A stretch of DNA of 64,000 nucleotides. It comes from Osedax fenrisi (Eukaryota; Annelida; Polychaeta; Sabellida; Siboglinidae). The notes below the pieces were generated by a model that was given only the letters and a program-made list of their open reading frames with translations, was not told the origin of the DNA and made no database searches. The DNA is taken from contig OZ025239.1 in assembly GCA_964019155.1 (NCBI GenBank), forward strand, positions 5,747,883-5,811,882. Direction: 5' to 3'. Each line of letters begins with the position of its first letter. Position 1 is the first letter of the stretch. A program made the translations under genes and the position numbers. This document shows positions 48,191-61,575 of this stretch, one piece after another.

Positions 48191-48611
48191 CCAATGACTA
48201 TATACCTTACTCCAGATCAGCCCGTAATATTGGAATTATATTAGACACTCCATTGTCATTTACTCATCAAATCTCCAATATAAATAATAATCTGTAAATG
48301 TTATGTTATACACTATACAAATTATCAGACCTTTAATATCCACAGATACATTGCTAAACTTCACGTAACATCCCGTATTCAGCCTAAATTAGATTACTGT
48401 AATTCGATTATAAATGGAATAGCGGATTATTTACTACACAAATTACAACTTATACAAAATTCAGCTGTCCTACTCATATATAATATAACTAAATTCTCTA
48501 GAATTCATATATCACCATACATGAACATATGACATTGGCTCCCAATTAAATACAGAATAATATATAACATATTTATGCTAACCCACCATGCAACTCATCA
48601 CAGCCTACCTG

Positions 48612-48650
<39 letters not shown>

Positions 48651-48860
48651 TCTACTTACTCCATATACATCATCCCGACCAATACGACTTTTCCTCAAGT
48701 GTATACAGCTTTAAAACTTGTATTCTTTTCAGAGAATTTCCCTCCATTTCCCCCATTACACATTGCTCATGCTTTATCGCTGATCAAACCTACTACATCT
48801 ATCACGTATGCTCTATATATTTATTCATATAAGTATATAATTCCTATAGGATGCCATTGC
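47875..48860 (+). pseudogene. L2-like LINE RT fragment interrupted by TA repeats
   Basis: The frame reads YAVDLQIYMILKD (RT catalytic block with ADD changed to AVD), then YIRKWLNSNSFLLNSSKT, SARNIGIILDTPLSF and ISNINNN. In other frames it continues with RIQPKLDYCNSIINGIADYL and HWLPIKYRI, the L2 C-terminal signature. TA microsatellites interrupt the coding sequence at 48143-48187 and 48616-48648. Frameshifted and dead. Confidence 0.75.
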
Positions 48861-48918
48861 CTATAATCTATACAGCGTAGCCTATACTGTATTCTAGGGA
48901 GGATATCACTAGTGTGGT

Positions 48919-49430
48919 CGTTCATATTATTAGGTAAACAACTTTATATATATAAAAGTGAAATCACAGTATTCTATAGAATTATATGATGTCTGGCTAA
49001 TTCAAAAAATAAGAGCTTAAAATTCAGTATTTATCGATATATTAGAAATATTCTGAGGTATATAAATTGTTGGCCACTACTCCGTTCCCTCCCCTACTGT
49101 ATTCTAGGGAGGATATCACTAGTGTGGTAAGTTACATAACATTATTGAAGGGACATCACTTATATAATACGTACTCGATTACAATGTTCTAATTAAAATA
49201 TGGGATACAAAGTGTGCCTGTCTGTATGGGTTGGTACATGTTTGATATAATACTAGTGTGTATTAGATGTTACTCGACTTCTGTGTTTAATTTATAACTT
49301 CGTGTGTTTAACTTACATTAAGCTACGACGTATAGTTAACTATGTTCTTAATACTATTCATTAATATTATGTATATTATATATATATAATTATGTTAATA
49401 AAATATTTAATAATAATGTAAATTAGAACA
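48919..49430. repeat. Duplicated segment, copy 1
   Basis: About 440 bp is nearly identical to 55172-55640 (shared ATTAGGTAAACAACTTTATA, TTGTTGGCCACTACTCCG, GGGTTGGTACATGTTTG). A 32 bp block with TGTATTCTAGGGAGGATATC occurs both just before (48888) and inside (49098) this copy. A partial third copy lies at 49515-49705. Non-coding: the ORF in copy 2 is disrupted in copy 1. Confidence 0.85.
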
Positions 49431-49514
49431 AATAAAAACTAAATGTAATATAATATAATATTATAGTTTTTATCGTCTCTGTTTCAGGTAAAAATAATTA
49501 TATTAATATAATTA

Positions 49515-49564
49515 TTGTTACTATATAATTAACTATGTTCTTAATAATATTCATTTATATTATG

Positions 49565-49607
<43 letters not shown>

Positions 49608-49705
49608 TGTGGAGAAAATAATGTAATAATAATAATGTAAATTATAATGTTCTATAGAAATAATAAACATGGAGCTATATGTTATGTTCAACTACGTGTA
49701 ATTTA
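49515..49705. repeat. Partial third copy of the duplicated segment
   Basis: Matches 55590-55738 (ACTATGTTCTTAATAATATT through ATGGAGCTATATGTTATG) with a TA expansion inside. Confidence 0.75.
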
Positions 49706-49807
49706 ATATTCTTGTTTTTATCGTATCCGGTAAAAATAATTAGGTTATATATAATAAATCATTAATTATAATAATGATTATAAAAATCATAACATATTTA
49801 GTATAAT

Positions 49808-50035
49808 AGGGGAAAGTAACCTAATACGGACACTTTAACAATACATGGTCTTAACATTTTATGACTCATTGTTTTTATTAAAAAATTACAATATATCAAT
49901 ATTTTATGATTATAGATATTATTGTGATTTTAACATTTCTTTTAATCTTTTAATTCCATAGATAACGGGGGTGTCCGTATTCGGTACCCATGTCCGAATA
50001 CGGACAACCTGTGTTATAATACGGACACCCTATAT
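49808..50035. mobile_element. TA-family element arm, AATACGGACA variant
   Basis: Begins TA, GGGGAAAGTAACCTAATACG, and has an inner cluster of four GTCCGTATT / AATACGGACA words at 49966-50030. No opposite end is seen. It lies just upstream of LINE C, as the related arm at 33726 lies beside LINE B. Confidence 0.6.
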
Positions 50036-50144
50036 ACCACTAGATTAACTATATATTATTGATGAATCAATCAGACAAACTACAATTACATTATTTATAA
50101 TTAATTTTATGAACAATTTATTCTAATTTAATTAGTTAATAATT

Positions 50145-52112
50145 TATTTAGCTATTGTTAATTCACGTGATTACGATATTCTTATTTTCACCGAAACCTG
50201 GCTATCTAATGAATTCACTGACTCTATGTTACTATCTAATTGCACGTATTACTCACTATTCAGACTTGATCGAATCACTAACACTCATGGTGGTGGTATT
50301 TTATTATATATTAACAAATCATACTATGCATGCACAATATCTTTAGTTCATAATTTTGAACTAATCGGTATACTATTCAATAATTATTTACTGATTGTGG
50401 TAAATAGACCACCATCAATGTATCTAGTCAATACTATTCAACTATGTGACTTTATTTCTAATTTATTGGTTTCGTCGAATTCATGTTTAATATATGGATA
50501 TTTTAATCTACCCGGTATTGATTGGCTAGCAGGATAAAGTGTCACACTCCAAATTGTTATATAAGCTAGATTATTATGGTATTAGGGGGAATGTACATAA
50601 CTGGTTAGCTTCTTATTTATCTAATCGAACTCAATGCATTAAAGTCAATAAAACGTATTCTAATTATGTACCTGTTACCTCTGGTGTTCCCCAAGGTTCT
50701 GTGATAGGTCCCTTACTATTCCTTATATACATAAACGATCTTCCTGATACAATAAATCCACATGTATTAACATACTTATTTGCAGATGATGCGAATCTAG
50801 CTAATAGCTTTAAATTACACGTGATAAATGATATGCAAGAAGTTCTAAATAGTCTATATAAATGGATGTTTTACTGGGAACTAGAACTGGCTTCTTCTAA
50901 ATACGTTGTTATGAGAATATGATGCAATGACCTCCTTCCCCCCCAGTTTACTCATTGAATGGAGTACTTTTACCTGTTTTCAAGCAATTCAAAGATCTGG
51001 GTATCACTTTCTGTGATAATCTTAGTTTCAATATAGATATTAATTCAATATGCTCAAAAGTATATATACTTATTAATTAATATACTAATTAATAGAATTG
51101 TTAGATTCTTTATTACTAATGACTATGTATTTATTTTACAAGCTTATATAAGCTATGTGCGCCCAATACTAGAATATAATTCATCAATTTGGAATCCTCA
51201 TACAAATTATATAGGTAACGCTAAAGCTCTAGAAAGAGTCCAAAGACTATTTACTAAAAGATTATTCTATAGATGTAATATTAGCATGGCTCCTAATTCT
51301 AATCGTTTATTTTATTTTAATATTAAATCTCTATCTCACCGCAGATTAATTAGCGACATGGTACTCACGTACAAGATTCTTAATGGACTTTAGGATGTCG
51401 AGGCTACATCTATATTTGATACGTATAGCAGCCAATGCAGAGGCCCTCTAATTATACAACGACCCAGAAAATGTAAATCTACATATTACCTAAACTATTT
51501 TGGAAATAGAGTTCCTTCATTTATGGAATTCGCTTCCCAATAATATTTCATCATGTAAATCTGTCACCGTGTTATGTTAAAACATTCTTATTGGCTAAAT
51601 TCTTATAAATGTTCACACTTATGATGTTTTATTTATCTTTATATATATATATATGTGCTTACTTTTATGTATTTATTTATTTTTTTTTATTAATACTACA
51701 TATATTTCATTTGATTATGATATTTTGCAAGAGTTGTTTACACATCTGGATTGTGTGCAGCTTAATTCCAGAGGGCAGGATATGTCATACCACTCTTTAT
51801 CAGGGACTATCTCCATCCCTAGGGATTGTATCCATCCCATATGGGCCTGTTCAACCCGAGACTTCGGCTCTAGTTATTGTTTCACATATTCAGTTTATTG
51901 TATTTAACACTTTCACTAATTCATGTTTATTTTGGAATATGTTTAGTACACGGCCCGTTTAAATCAATTTTGTTATCAATTTTATAATATATTTATTTTA
52001 ATTTCTTGTTTCGTGTCGATTTGTTTCGCTTTATTTTAAATTCACTACTATTATTATAATTGTATTCGTGTTGCCAAACAATAAACTATTTATCTATCTA
52101 TCTATCTATCTA
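50145..52112 (+). mobile_element. LINE C, internally deleted CR1-like copy
   Basis: Endonuclease sequence starts abruptly at about 50145 (matching LINE B at 36992) and runs to GIDWLAG. It is then fused directly to the RT palm (KLLYKLDYYGIRGNVHNW) at 50533. RT shows VTSGVPQGSVIGPLLFLIYI and FADDANLANSF (about 50780). The C-terminal part continues through about 51480 in shifting frames, then a 3' UTR and CTAT microsatellite (52089-52112). Relative to LINE B about 1.24 kb between endonuclease and palm is missing. The endonuclease catalytic motif reads GYFN (50496-50507). Confidence 0.85.
50539..51393 (+). pseudogene. RT remnant of LINE C
   Basis: Open from the deletion joint to TGA at 50922, then again 51157-51393 with RPILEYNSSIWNPHTNYIG and VQRLFTKRLFYRCNISMAP. 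The catalytic FADD is retained but the palm N-terminal strands are deleted. Confidence 0.8.
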
Positions 52113-52183
52113 TACCTATAGGGCAATATAATATAGGTGGTATATAATAATGAACACCCATTAAAGGGCTTCAAAATAATTTG

Positions 52184-52659
52184 TAGTTCAATTTTTAATA
52201 ATATATAATATTTTTAATAGATATCATAATAAAATATTAAATAATAATATTAATATTTAATAGAATTTTATTTATTTTTGTTACGTTTTATAGTTTATAC
52301 AATTAATATGCTTTTTCCTCTAAAAAGGCTAAATATTACTAAATTTTAATATTATTATTATTTATATTACAAAATATATATTATAAAATAAGAAAACATG
52401 TATCCAAAGGGAATAGAAGCCATTCCTTCTGCGTTGTGTACAGTAATTTAACCTCTATACTACCAAACCGATTATATTAATTGTATATAATTAATAATAG
52501 TGTTATTAGTTTTGATTTAATTATAAATATAATTAGAATAGAATTATATTTCATAATATAACATTTTACCTATTATTATGTTATCATATTATACACATAT
52601 TATTTATTATATCTAGAAACTATATAGATATCCTAATTAATTTTCATATTATAATTAAT
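52184..52659. repeat. Dispersed repeat Z, uninterrupted copy (empty site)
   Basis: Aligns with 39100-39472 plus 46542-46643. At 52550-52560 it carries GAATTATATTTC where the other copy has the 7 kb insertion. Non-coding and of unknown origin, possibly itself a transposon relic. Confidence 0.8.
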
Positions 52660-52840
52660 GGTTCGCGCATTCCCATATCCAGGCATCGCACGTACACATT
52701 TAACGTATAATCAATCAGCAACTCGCGTGCTGTCTGGGTCAACCAATTAGCGACGTGCACTCGTTTATGAGTATAAGCTAATCGGCAGGTGTACCAACAA
52801 CTTACTAGACGATATATACCTGTTTATGTTATCATACCTA

Positions 52841-53816
52841 CACAGTAAAAAATAAACGTTCATTAGACACATTCAGAGTCTAATGAACGTTTAATATTAT
52901 AAAAGTTAACCTAAACGTTCATGAAATATAGTTGTGTAATGAACGTTTATCAATGGTGTATAAACGTTCTTTAGACATTTCAGAGTCCAGTGAACCTTTA
53001 ATATTATAACATTTAACATAAACGTTCATGAAATATAGTTGTGTAATGAAGGTTTATCAATGGTGTATAAACGTTCTTTAGACATTTGAATTCCAATGAA
53101 CCTTTAATTAGATATATTATTAAATACAGAATTATTTTTAACAAATTCTTGCCAATAATATAAATTTCGCCTAGATTATTTATTTAAATATAGATACAAT
53201 ATCATATTTTAACTTTTCTTTATTTTGTTAAATTGATTTAATTTAGCACTAATAGAATTAAGTATCATTTATTATTTTATTTCTATATTTAAGTTGATAT
53301 TATGATTTAATAAATAAAGTTACTATTTTAAAATCATAAATTCTTTAAGTATCTATGTTATTTTGATATCATCATAATTTCATTTATGTGTCCACTTAAT
53401 TATAATAATCAACAATAATTATAATCATAATTATATTGATAATTAAGATAATATAAATTTGAAATAATGTTATAATGATTGATCAATATTAAACATTGAA
53501 ACATTGTATTTAATATTAAAAATATTATTAATGTTATATTCATGTATTAAATATAACATATATGTAATTATATAATATATTGTAATATATAAGTCATTAC
53601 AAGTTAAATACTAATATGCTGATACATATATAATTATAAGCATATCAATAATATAAAATATTCAGAATATAGAGTATAAAGAACATTTATACAAAAACGT
53701 TCATTAGAATATAGAGTATAATGAACGTTTATACAAAAACGTTATAAAAGGTTCGCTATTTCGACCACCCAATGAACGTTTAAATTGAGTCTAAAGAACG
53801 TTTAGTTTTTACTGTG
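52841..53816. mobile_element. 976 bp mariner-like MITE with AAACGTTCATT words
   Basis: Ends CACAGTAAAAAATAAACGTT and the complement of CACAGTAAAAACTAAACGTT abut TA on both sides. AAACGTTCATT words recur in both subterminal zones (52855-53110 and 53690-53805, including two near-identical left units of about 115 bp). The centre is AT-rich and without an ORF. The host minisatellite has an unoccupied copy of the same target (ATCATACCTATCATAACG at about 53911), which confirms the boundaries and the TA duplication. Confidence 0.82.
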
Positions 53817-54020
53817 TATCATAACACCCACTTATACCAACACGTCCACACCCACACACCAACACGTCAACGCCCACAACTTACTAGGCGATAGATACCC
53901 GTTTATGTTATCATACCTATCATAACGCCTACGCACACTAACACGTCCACACCCACACACGTCAACTCCCACGCACACCAACACGCACACACCCACGCAT
54001 CAACGCCCGCGTAACCCACA
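53817..54020. repeat. GC-richer CACACC minisatellite hosting the MITE
   Basis: ACCAACACGTCCACACCCAC-type units, with a longer period of about 100 bp containing ACTTACTAGGCGATAGATAC and GTTTATGTTATCATACC. The half before the MITE (about 52795-52838) is the same array. Confidence 0.75.
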
Positions 54021-54331
54021 CGGTTCAACTCGATGAATAAAAAATCAGGGTAATTACTTACTGGTCCACGCATGCGACTACGTATCAATTAAATGATGTA
54101 ATCTATATAATATACTTATAATGTATTACCAGGAACAACACTCTATATCGGTAAATGTATATATATATATATATATATATATACACCATTATTGTGTATA
54201 CCTGTATCAACAACTTCATTACAATATAATACTACCATATATGGTCGTCTCGATACTTTTGACGATAACTTGTATATGATTCATATATAAACTACAAAAT
54301 ACACTATTAAAATTATGTATAGGGGAGGGAT

Positions 54332-54437
54332 TTTATACAACTACATACAAGTTGTATCTTACATTATATATTTATTATCATAGTTTCATTATGCATGTAC
54401 AATCATTTATAAATAACTTATCACATATAATTTAGGT
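54332..54437. repeat. Dispersed ~105 bp repeat, second copy
   Basis: Near-identical to 30783-30890. It is followed immediately by TAGGGGATGGAACGGTG, which resembles the start of a TA-family element. Confidence 0.7.
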
Positions 54438-54929
54438 AGGGGATGGAACGGTGTAGTAGCCTAGAACGTATTAGTGGTTGTTTTAATTAACGCTTAAATG
54501 GTGCTCGATAGGATAAAAAGTTCTATATACAATATTTAGATAATCAAAATATCTATAATATATAGTACATTTTTTTAAAAAATAATTAATTAATTACTCT
54601 AATTTATTATGTTATCATATTTGTTAAGCTTAACAAAAAAATGATTTGGAAAAACACTTTTAAACAATGAATATTTATTAAATATTTATTTTTTGTTGCA
54701 TATTTATAAAATATAATTACTTATCTATCATAATATGTATTTATGTATTCATATACATGTAATAGTATTTATTTATGATACATATACTAGACCATATATA
54801 ATCAACAGTAGTGACCGATATATATCCAATGAAAATTGAGTAATATAGAACTCATTTATATATTCAAATTCTATAATTATTTTTAACTTGACATTAAACA
54901 GGCTGTAAGGAACTATAGTTATAGCGTAT

Positions 54930-54979
<50 letters not shown>

Positions 54980-55171
54980 TATATATATACGTATGTAATT
55001 AAATAATTGAATCAAATTAAGGTGCGTGTGCATCATAAATATAATTAATAATATTAAATAATTAAAAAATATAAATCGAATACATTACGAGACACCTATC
55101 GCATTTTCTGGTACTAGCGGCCACTACTCCGGCCTTGCCTTATTTTAATTATTTTTGAATGCTTAATAAAT
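54438..55171. other. AT-rich DNA, possible decayed TA element
   Basis: Starts with a TAGGGG terminus-like sequence; no matching right end is found. TA microsatellites occur at 54938-54985. No gene. Confidence 0.35.
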
Positions 55172-55740
55172 CGTTTATATTATTAGGTAAACAACTTTAT
55201 ATATATAAAAGTGAAATCACAGTATTCTATAGAATTATATGATGTCTGGCTAATTCAAAAAATAAGAGCTTAAAATTCAGTATTTATCGATATATTAGAA
55301 ATATTCTGAGGTATATAAATTGTTGGCCACTACTCCGTTCCCTCCCCTACTGTATTCTAGGGAGGATATCACTAGTGTGGTAAGTTACATAACATTATTG
55401 AAAGGACATCACTTATATTATACGTACTCGATTACAATGTTCCAATTAAAATATGGGATACAATGTGTGCCTGTCTGTATGGGTTGGTACATGTTTGCTA
55501 TAATACTAGTGTGTATTAGATGTTACTCGACTTCTGTGTTTAATTTATAACTTCGTGTGTTTAACTTACATTAAGCTACGACGTATAGTTAACTATGTTC
55601 TTAATAATATTCATTTATATTATGTATATTATATATATATATTAATTATGTGAAGAAAATAATGTAATAATAATAATGTAAATTATAATGTTCTATAGAA
55701 AAAATAAACATGGAGCTATATGTTATGTTCAACTACGTGT
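55172..55740. repeat. Duplicated segment, copy 2 (most complete)
   Basis: The intact version of the segment at 48919-49430 plus 49515-49705, ending near ATGTTCAACTACGTG. Nothing in it is convincingly coding. Confidence 0.85.
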
Positions 55741-56973
55741 CTCTAGCGCTATGAGTTTAACCTTTGACGTGTATTTTATTGTAATGTATTGACCCATACA
55801 CTGGGTATTGATCAATACAAAGTCAATGATTTGAACCCATATTATTTAAATTAATTATATTCTTATTATTTAAATATCTTTTATGAGTATGCAGTACGCC
55901 ACAAACCAATTAAATATTCTATATCTAAAACCGTGTATACAATAATAATATATATTTACCAATATACGCGTGGCGACATTTATTATATTTCTCATGTATA
56001 TAAAACCGGATAATAACAACATTATGTTATCTCGTAGTCATAAAAAACGGGGGCTAAACTAATGCTAATTCACATAATTAATAATATATTTTTAATTTAA
56101 ATTAATAATTTATTAGTTCAAATTAAGTTATTAATTAATCTTTAATTAATAAAATTTATTAAATATATACATTTAATATATATAATTTAAAATGTCAAAA
56201 TAGTTTATTCGGATAATCTGAACGATAGATATATTTAGTACGGCAGGTGGTGGATCGCTATAATTTACGAATACAAAAATGTAATTCTATTCAAAAACAT
56301 AGACTTATATAATTATATGGTTTACTTTTATATTTATATTTTTTATATAATCTATACATAAATACATACATATATAAGATTTATATAGGAATATATAACA
56401 TTAATATATTTTATTTAATAACTTTTACCTAATCTTTCTTTATTTATCATATATAAATAAAATGTACTTATTCATAACTATATAATTTAAGCATATATTA
56501 TAAATATTGTTAATGTTTATATTTTTCTCTATTCCATTATTTCTATTCATAATCTCTATATTCACTTTAATTATGACATTATTATTACACTATTCATACA
56601 CTATTCACATATATACATATACATTTATATACATTTATATACATTATATCATTCATATACATTATATACATTCATATACATTCATATACATTATATATAT
56701 TCATATATATATATATATATATATACGATATTCATTTACACGAATCACATTTACAAATCAAATAACTTTAATAATATATATTATAGTATATATATACAAA
56801 ATTATAGTTATAATAATTTAAAAAATTGAAATTTAAAAATAAGTTATTGTCATTTTATAATTTACTTATATTTATTTATTTATTGTTATTCTTGTAATGC
56901 TGTTATCAAGTTGAGTGGGAAAATACCTAGTCAAGCTTTGCTTTTGTGTTTTACTGCATGTTTACACTCTATA

Positions 56974-57048
<75 letters not shown>

Positions 57049-57170
57049 CATTCATATACATTCATATTAATTTTGTTTATCTTACACTGTATATAATATC
57101 ACTTTATATTTATATTATTAAGTACATGTATATTAGCATACCCTAATTAATTAATACATATGTATTATAT
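55741..57170. other. AT-rich region with ATACATTCAT and TA repeats
   Basis: TATACATTCATATACATT-type repeats at 56600-56715 and a long TA run at 56981-57041. The ORFs here are repeat translations. No gene. Confidence 0.6.
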
Positions 57171-57174
57171 ATTA

Positions 57175-58450
57175 ATGAATATCCCAGTGGTTTCAAAAAC
57201 TTTAATTTTAAAAGTTGTAAAGACTTATTATTTCAAAATCAATTATATAAGATAGTATTATATAACTTAGATCGATTATAATTTTATTCAACATAAAAAA
57301 TGTTAATGAATAATTATAATACCATTAATTATATTTAAACAAGATATTTAAATATTATATTAAGACTTTAACAAATATATTTAGTGAGTTTTAAAAACCA
57401 ACAAAATAAATGTGTTCGAGATTGTATAAGGATTATTTTTTTCATTTATAATAAAATTACAGCTTATTTTATTATTTATATTGCAAATATATACATATAT
57501 AGCACATTATAAATTATAATTAGTAATATTAGATTATATATAGAAATATTAGAAATAAGTGTCTCAAAAATGTTTATTTAGTAAGTTTTAAAACTTACTA
57601 TATACTTTTGTTTCAAAAATATTTATTTAGTAAGTTTTGAAAACATACTATATACTTTTTTTTGAGACTTAATATTTATTCAAATTCAAAGTATAAATGT
57701 TACCAATTATTTAATTATTTATTATTTTATTAAATTTAAGTAAATCTATTGAATTTAAATTAATAAAAATAAATAAAAAATATTGAATATTTATTGATAA
57801 ATTTATCATATTAAAAAAATATTTTTTTTAAAAACAATTTATTTAACCTATATATAACAATGTTTAACTATAATATATATAAATATATATATAAAATACC
57901 ATATATTTATAAATACTTAAATTATAAAATAATTAAGATCATATAAATATTTAGGGTTCATACTTATATATAAGGGTACATATATAAGGGATATAGTGGA
58001 CATATCATACATTATGTAACATATAAGTATAATATTATATATCTATAGTTTCGCCAAAATAAAATTGATATAAAATGAATAAATTAATTATCTAGCATTA
58101 ATATAGATAACAATATAATATAAATTTATATAATTAGCTAATTAATTATAAGTATATACTGCTATAGTAGGTATAAATAATATATAGATATAATATATAT
58201 ATATATATCAATGTTAATAATTTGAATTATATTTAACATTCTATGATCATATTATGTTTTAGAGTCTTGTATACCCTTATATATATATTTTATAATTATA
58301 TATTAAGTTTGTCTTTAACAAATGTATTTGAGACCTATTTGTTTCAAATGTGTTTTCAAATGATGTCTTAAAAACCTTCTAAAAACTAGCCTTCGTCTAA
58401 GTTTTGAAAACTTTGAAAAATGAAGGTGTTTGAGACCAAAATAGTGAGAC
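57175..58450. mobile_element. Relative of the intron 4 element with different end repeats
   Basis: The core 57690-58240 is homologous to 28600-29130 (for example CTATAGTTTCGCCAAAATAA and the AATTATTTAATTATTTATT start). The left end begins ATCCCAGT, as at 28074, but the subterminal repeats are quite different: AGTAAGTTTTRAAAACTTAC and GTTTGAGAC words at 57540-57665 and 58290-58450. A matching inverted right terminus is not seen. Confidence 0.55.
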
Positions 58451-58559
58451 TTCTATTTAGTAGGATATAATACTTAACAATGTACAACAAAGTATGTATT
58501 CATTGTAATAATGTAAATTAACATGATAAATATGTCACATGTATATACAATACTAATGT

Positions 58560-60500
58560 ATTATGATTGTCTTCACCCTTATCGTAGTATACCTAATGCA
58601 TGGATATATCGAAACCCTGTAATCAAGCATGTTACATCAATACTTGACTCATCATCTTTCATATTTAGATGTAAAACATGCATTGGTAATTCTATTTAAC
58701 CCAGTTGCCCTCTACCTATACATACTTTTAACAATGAAATAAACAACATTGAATCTTCTACAAAGGTTATTCTTATTCGTATTGATAACAAAATCATGAT
58801 ATTTAAAAATATATGTAAACTAGTTGATAATACCAGTGTTATATATAAATATAATATAAATACACAATACCACCTATATTTACTAGGGGCGCTGCAACAG
58901 GGGGGACGGGGGGATATGTCCCCCTCACTTTAAAATCTAGGCGGACCTCCTATGTATTGGTCCCCCCCCCACTTTTACCATAACATTTATTGTGATTGGT
59001 TGATCCCCCCTACATACACAATCGTTCGAGCGCCCTTAATATTTATCCCTGCAATGCCCTTTAATCCTCCATAACAACACTTGATACCTCCCATTAATCC
59101 TTTAAATATATCATACTTTTCAGCTGTACGACAAAACCCATATATACTCATAATCAAAGTTATTACTATACCTGTTATTAATACTACTCCCTCTAATTCT
59201 CTTGTAATTGAATATTTGAATGAAGATGAAAGGAATATTAACTTCGTTCATAAAATACTCTCATATTTAAATATGTCAACAAGCTCCCTGACATCTAAAA
59301 CTTTATAAATTCAAACTATATTTGGATATATATGTAATATATTTCAACTCACCCAACTCTTCATACACATTCATTTCTAATATATACTATATAAACAAAC
59401 ACACCCGATTATCCCATATATATGAGAGTAACTATCGGGTAGTGACATTCAGATATAGAGTAATCTACCATGTAATAAAAGAGAGTTTAGCACCAGCTGG
59501 TACAAGATGAACCTGCAATAATAATAGTACATTCGAACTACGTCAAACTAACAACTCTAAAATCTAGATCGGTTCAACTCTACCATGAATATTACATAAT
59601 CTGATTTCAATGAAGACTTCGTATAAACTTATATACAGACCAAGTATACTACTAATTACATCCACTAAGCTAATGCCCGAACAAATAATGTAACACAATC
59701 ACCCGTGGAACCCACTTCAGAACAATATACCTCACCTTCACCAATCCTACAACTAACATACACCAATCTCATTCATTCTCACAATACATCTTCAACTAAC
59801 CCTGACCATTACCTACCATATAAAATATCAATATCTCCTCTCTGCACTATATACAATTCCTCACTTATTCAATATCAAGAATGCATCATTTAATGTTTGC
59901 TCTATCATAAACAAAGCCAATCTAATAATTGACTAATTTACTTATCTTTGTAAAAATTAACTTAGATATTATGTGCATTACATGACAAGGAACATGATTT
60001 ACTCATAATGATACACCCATAATTGTACCATTAAACATAAATCATTATGCTTCGTTCACCTTCCCAAACCTAGTTCCCACTTTCGTGGAGGATTAGGCGT
60101 ACTATATAACAAGTGTATTTAGGGTCTTAAGCTCAATAACTATCAATATATGTATAAGGTATATCTTTATCTTAAATATTCTGAGGCTTTTTCATGCACA
60201 TTTCATCCTAAAAACTAATTTCCACTTACAATCATAACCATCTACCGACCACGGCATCAATCCATAGAAAAGTGTATTGAAGAACTTGATACTCTACTTT
60301 ACTCATTAACCTCTAAAACTATTTTAACTGTTGATTACGATATTCCCTTCTCGACATTACTACGATATACTTGAATCACACAATGTATCCTAAAATCCAA
60401 AACCCCTACACATACTGCAAACAATATTCTTGATCTCGTTATATCAAATAAATCATCTGACATAATTTCCAATACTATAGCTGACCAATTATAATTTATA
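58560..60500 (+). pseudogene. LINE G: ORF1 and endonuclease fossil, L2/CR1-like
   Basis: ORF1 remnants start about 58563 (DCLHPYRSIPNAWIYRN, then FIFRCKTC, a PHD-like end) and continue at 59081-59310 with NEDERNINFVHKIL. Endonuclease remnants start about 59880 (SFNVCSIINKANLI) with FRGGLGVLYNK (about 60090), IYRP (about 60240), VDYDIP in place of GDFN (about 60333) and NILDLVISNKSSDIISN (about 60425). RT is absent, so the copy ends near 60500. Many stops and frameshifts. Confidence 0.6.
58885..59037. mobile_element. ~153 bp GC-rich MITE inside LINE G
   Basis: AGGGGCGCT at the left and AGCGCCCTT at the right are inverted ends. Inside are G and C runs (GGGGGGACGGGGGG, CCCCCCCCCC) that can fold together. 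It interrupts the ORF1 fossil. Confidence 0.5.
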
Positions 60501-61567
60501 ATTTATAATAATGGATTGGTATGACTCATAAAACTAAGGGAATAGTAGTGGTTATTTAAATTTCAATATAATTTATTTCAGATTAAATTCAAAATTTGAA
60601 TACTTATAAATGAGATCTATATTATTAATTAAAGCATGTATTTTAATTTAATAAATTATTTATATATAGTCAATAAATGTATACACTGATCTTATTGATT
60701 AATAAATATAGAATCGTAAGTATGATAGGAATACTCGAAATAATAAATTACAATAGTAATGATTTTCGAAATATTGTATTGCTTTTTCATATATAACATA
60801 TGACATATGTTATTAAATTAAAAATTCATTTTAACCTGCCTATATAATTAATATATATAATATAATTAATATTATTATAATTTTAAATATGTGTAACATA
60901 TATAAAAAATAAATATTATACATGAATTATAATGTAAATAATTCAACAATATTACATTGTATTTATATATTATATATTTAGGTATTATACCTACATATAA
61001 TATAGGTACAAGAATGATATTTTTTATATTGATGATATTATATTGAAATTGGTATTATTATAACTCTTATTACATTCTAAACTATACGTTATATTTTAGT
61101 TTGATTAAGAAAAAGTTATGATCAAAAATATGCAAACACTATTCGTTCAAATTTGACATGGTGTTCATAGGAATTGTGCATATTTTTATTTATTTATATT
61201 ACATATTAGATAAATCATTCAATAATGTATAATTTTAAATGAAATCAACAGTATAACTTTATTATTATTATTATATATAAAGTGCAAATAGTAAAATATA
61301 TAGTATAAAATATATATTAGTGCAAATAAACCGAATATCATCATCATCATATGTATATAAATATAAAAATATATATCTATATAATGTATTGAGTGTTGAA
61401 ACACAACATGACATAAAACAATAATTTAATGATAAGTAATAAATGATAATAAGAATGATGGTTTACACATGCCATAAGTAAAATAATATAATATTAACAT
61501 AAGAGTATAGGTTTAGTTATGAATTAGTATGCATGATAGTTTATGTAACTCAGCTGCTTTTTGATTT
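60501..61567. other. AT-rich region, no gene seen
   Basis: Only AT-rich sequence and short chance ORFs. Confidence 0.55.
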
Positions 61568-61575
61568 GTGATGAC

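Noticed and set aside
48047..48866. Ile/Tyr-rich ORFs
   Set aside because: Translations of TA microsatellites inside an L2-like RT fossil.
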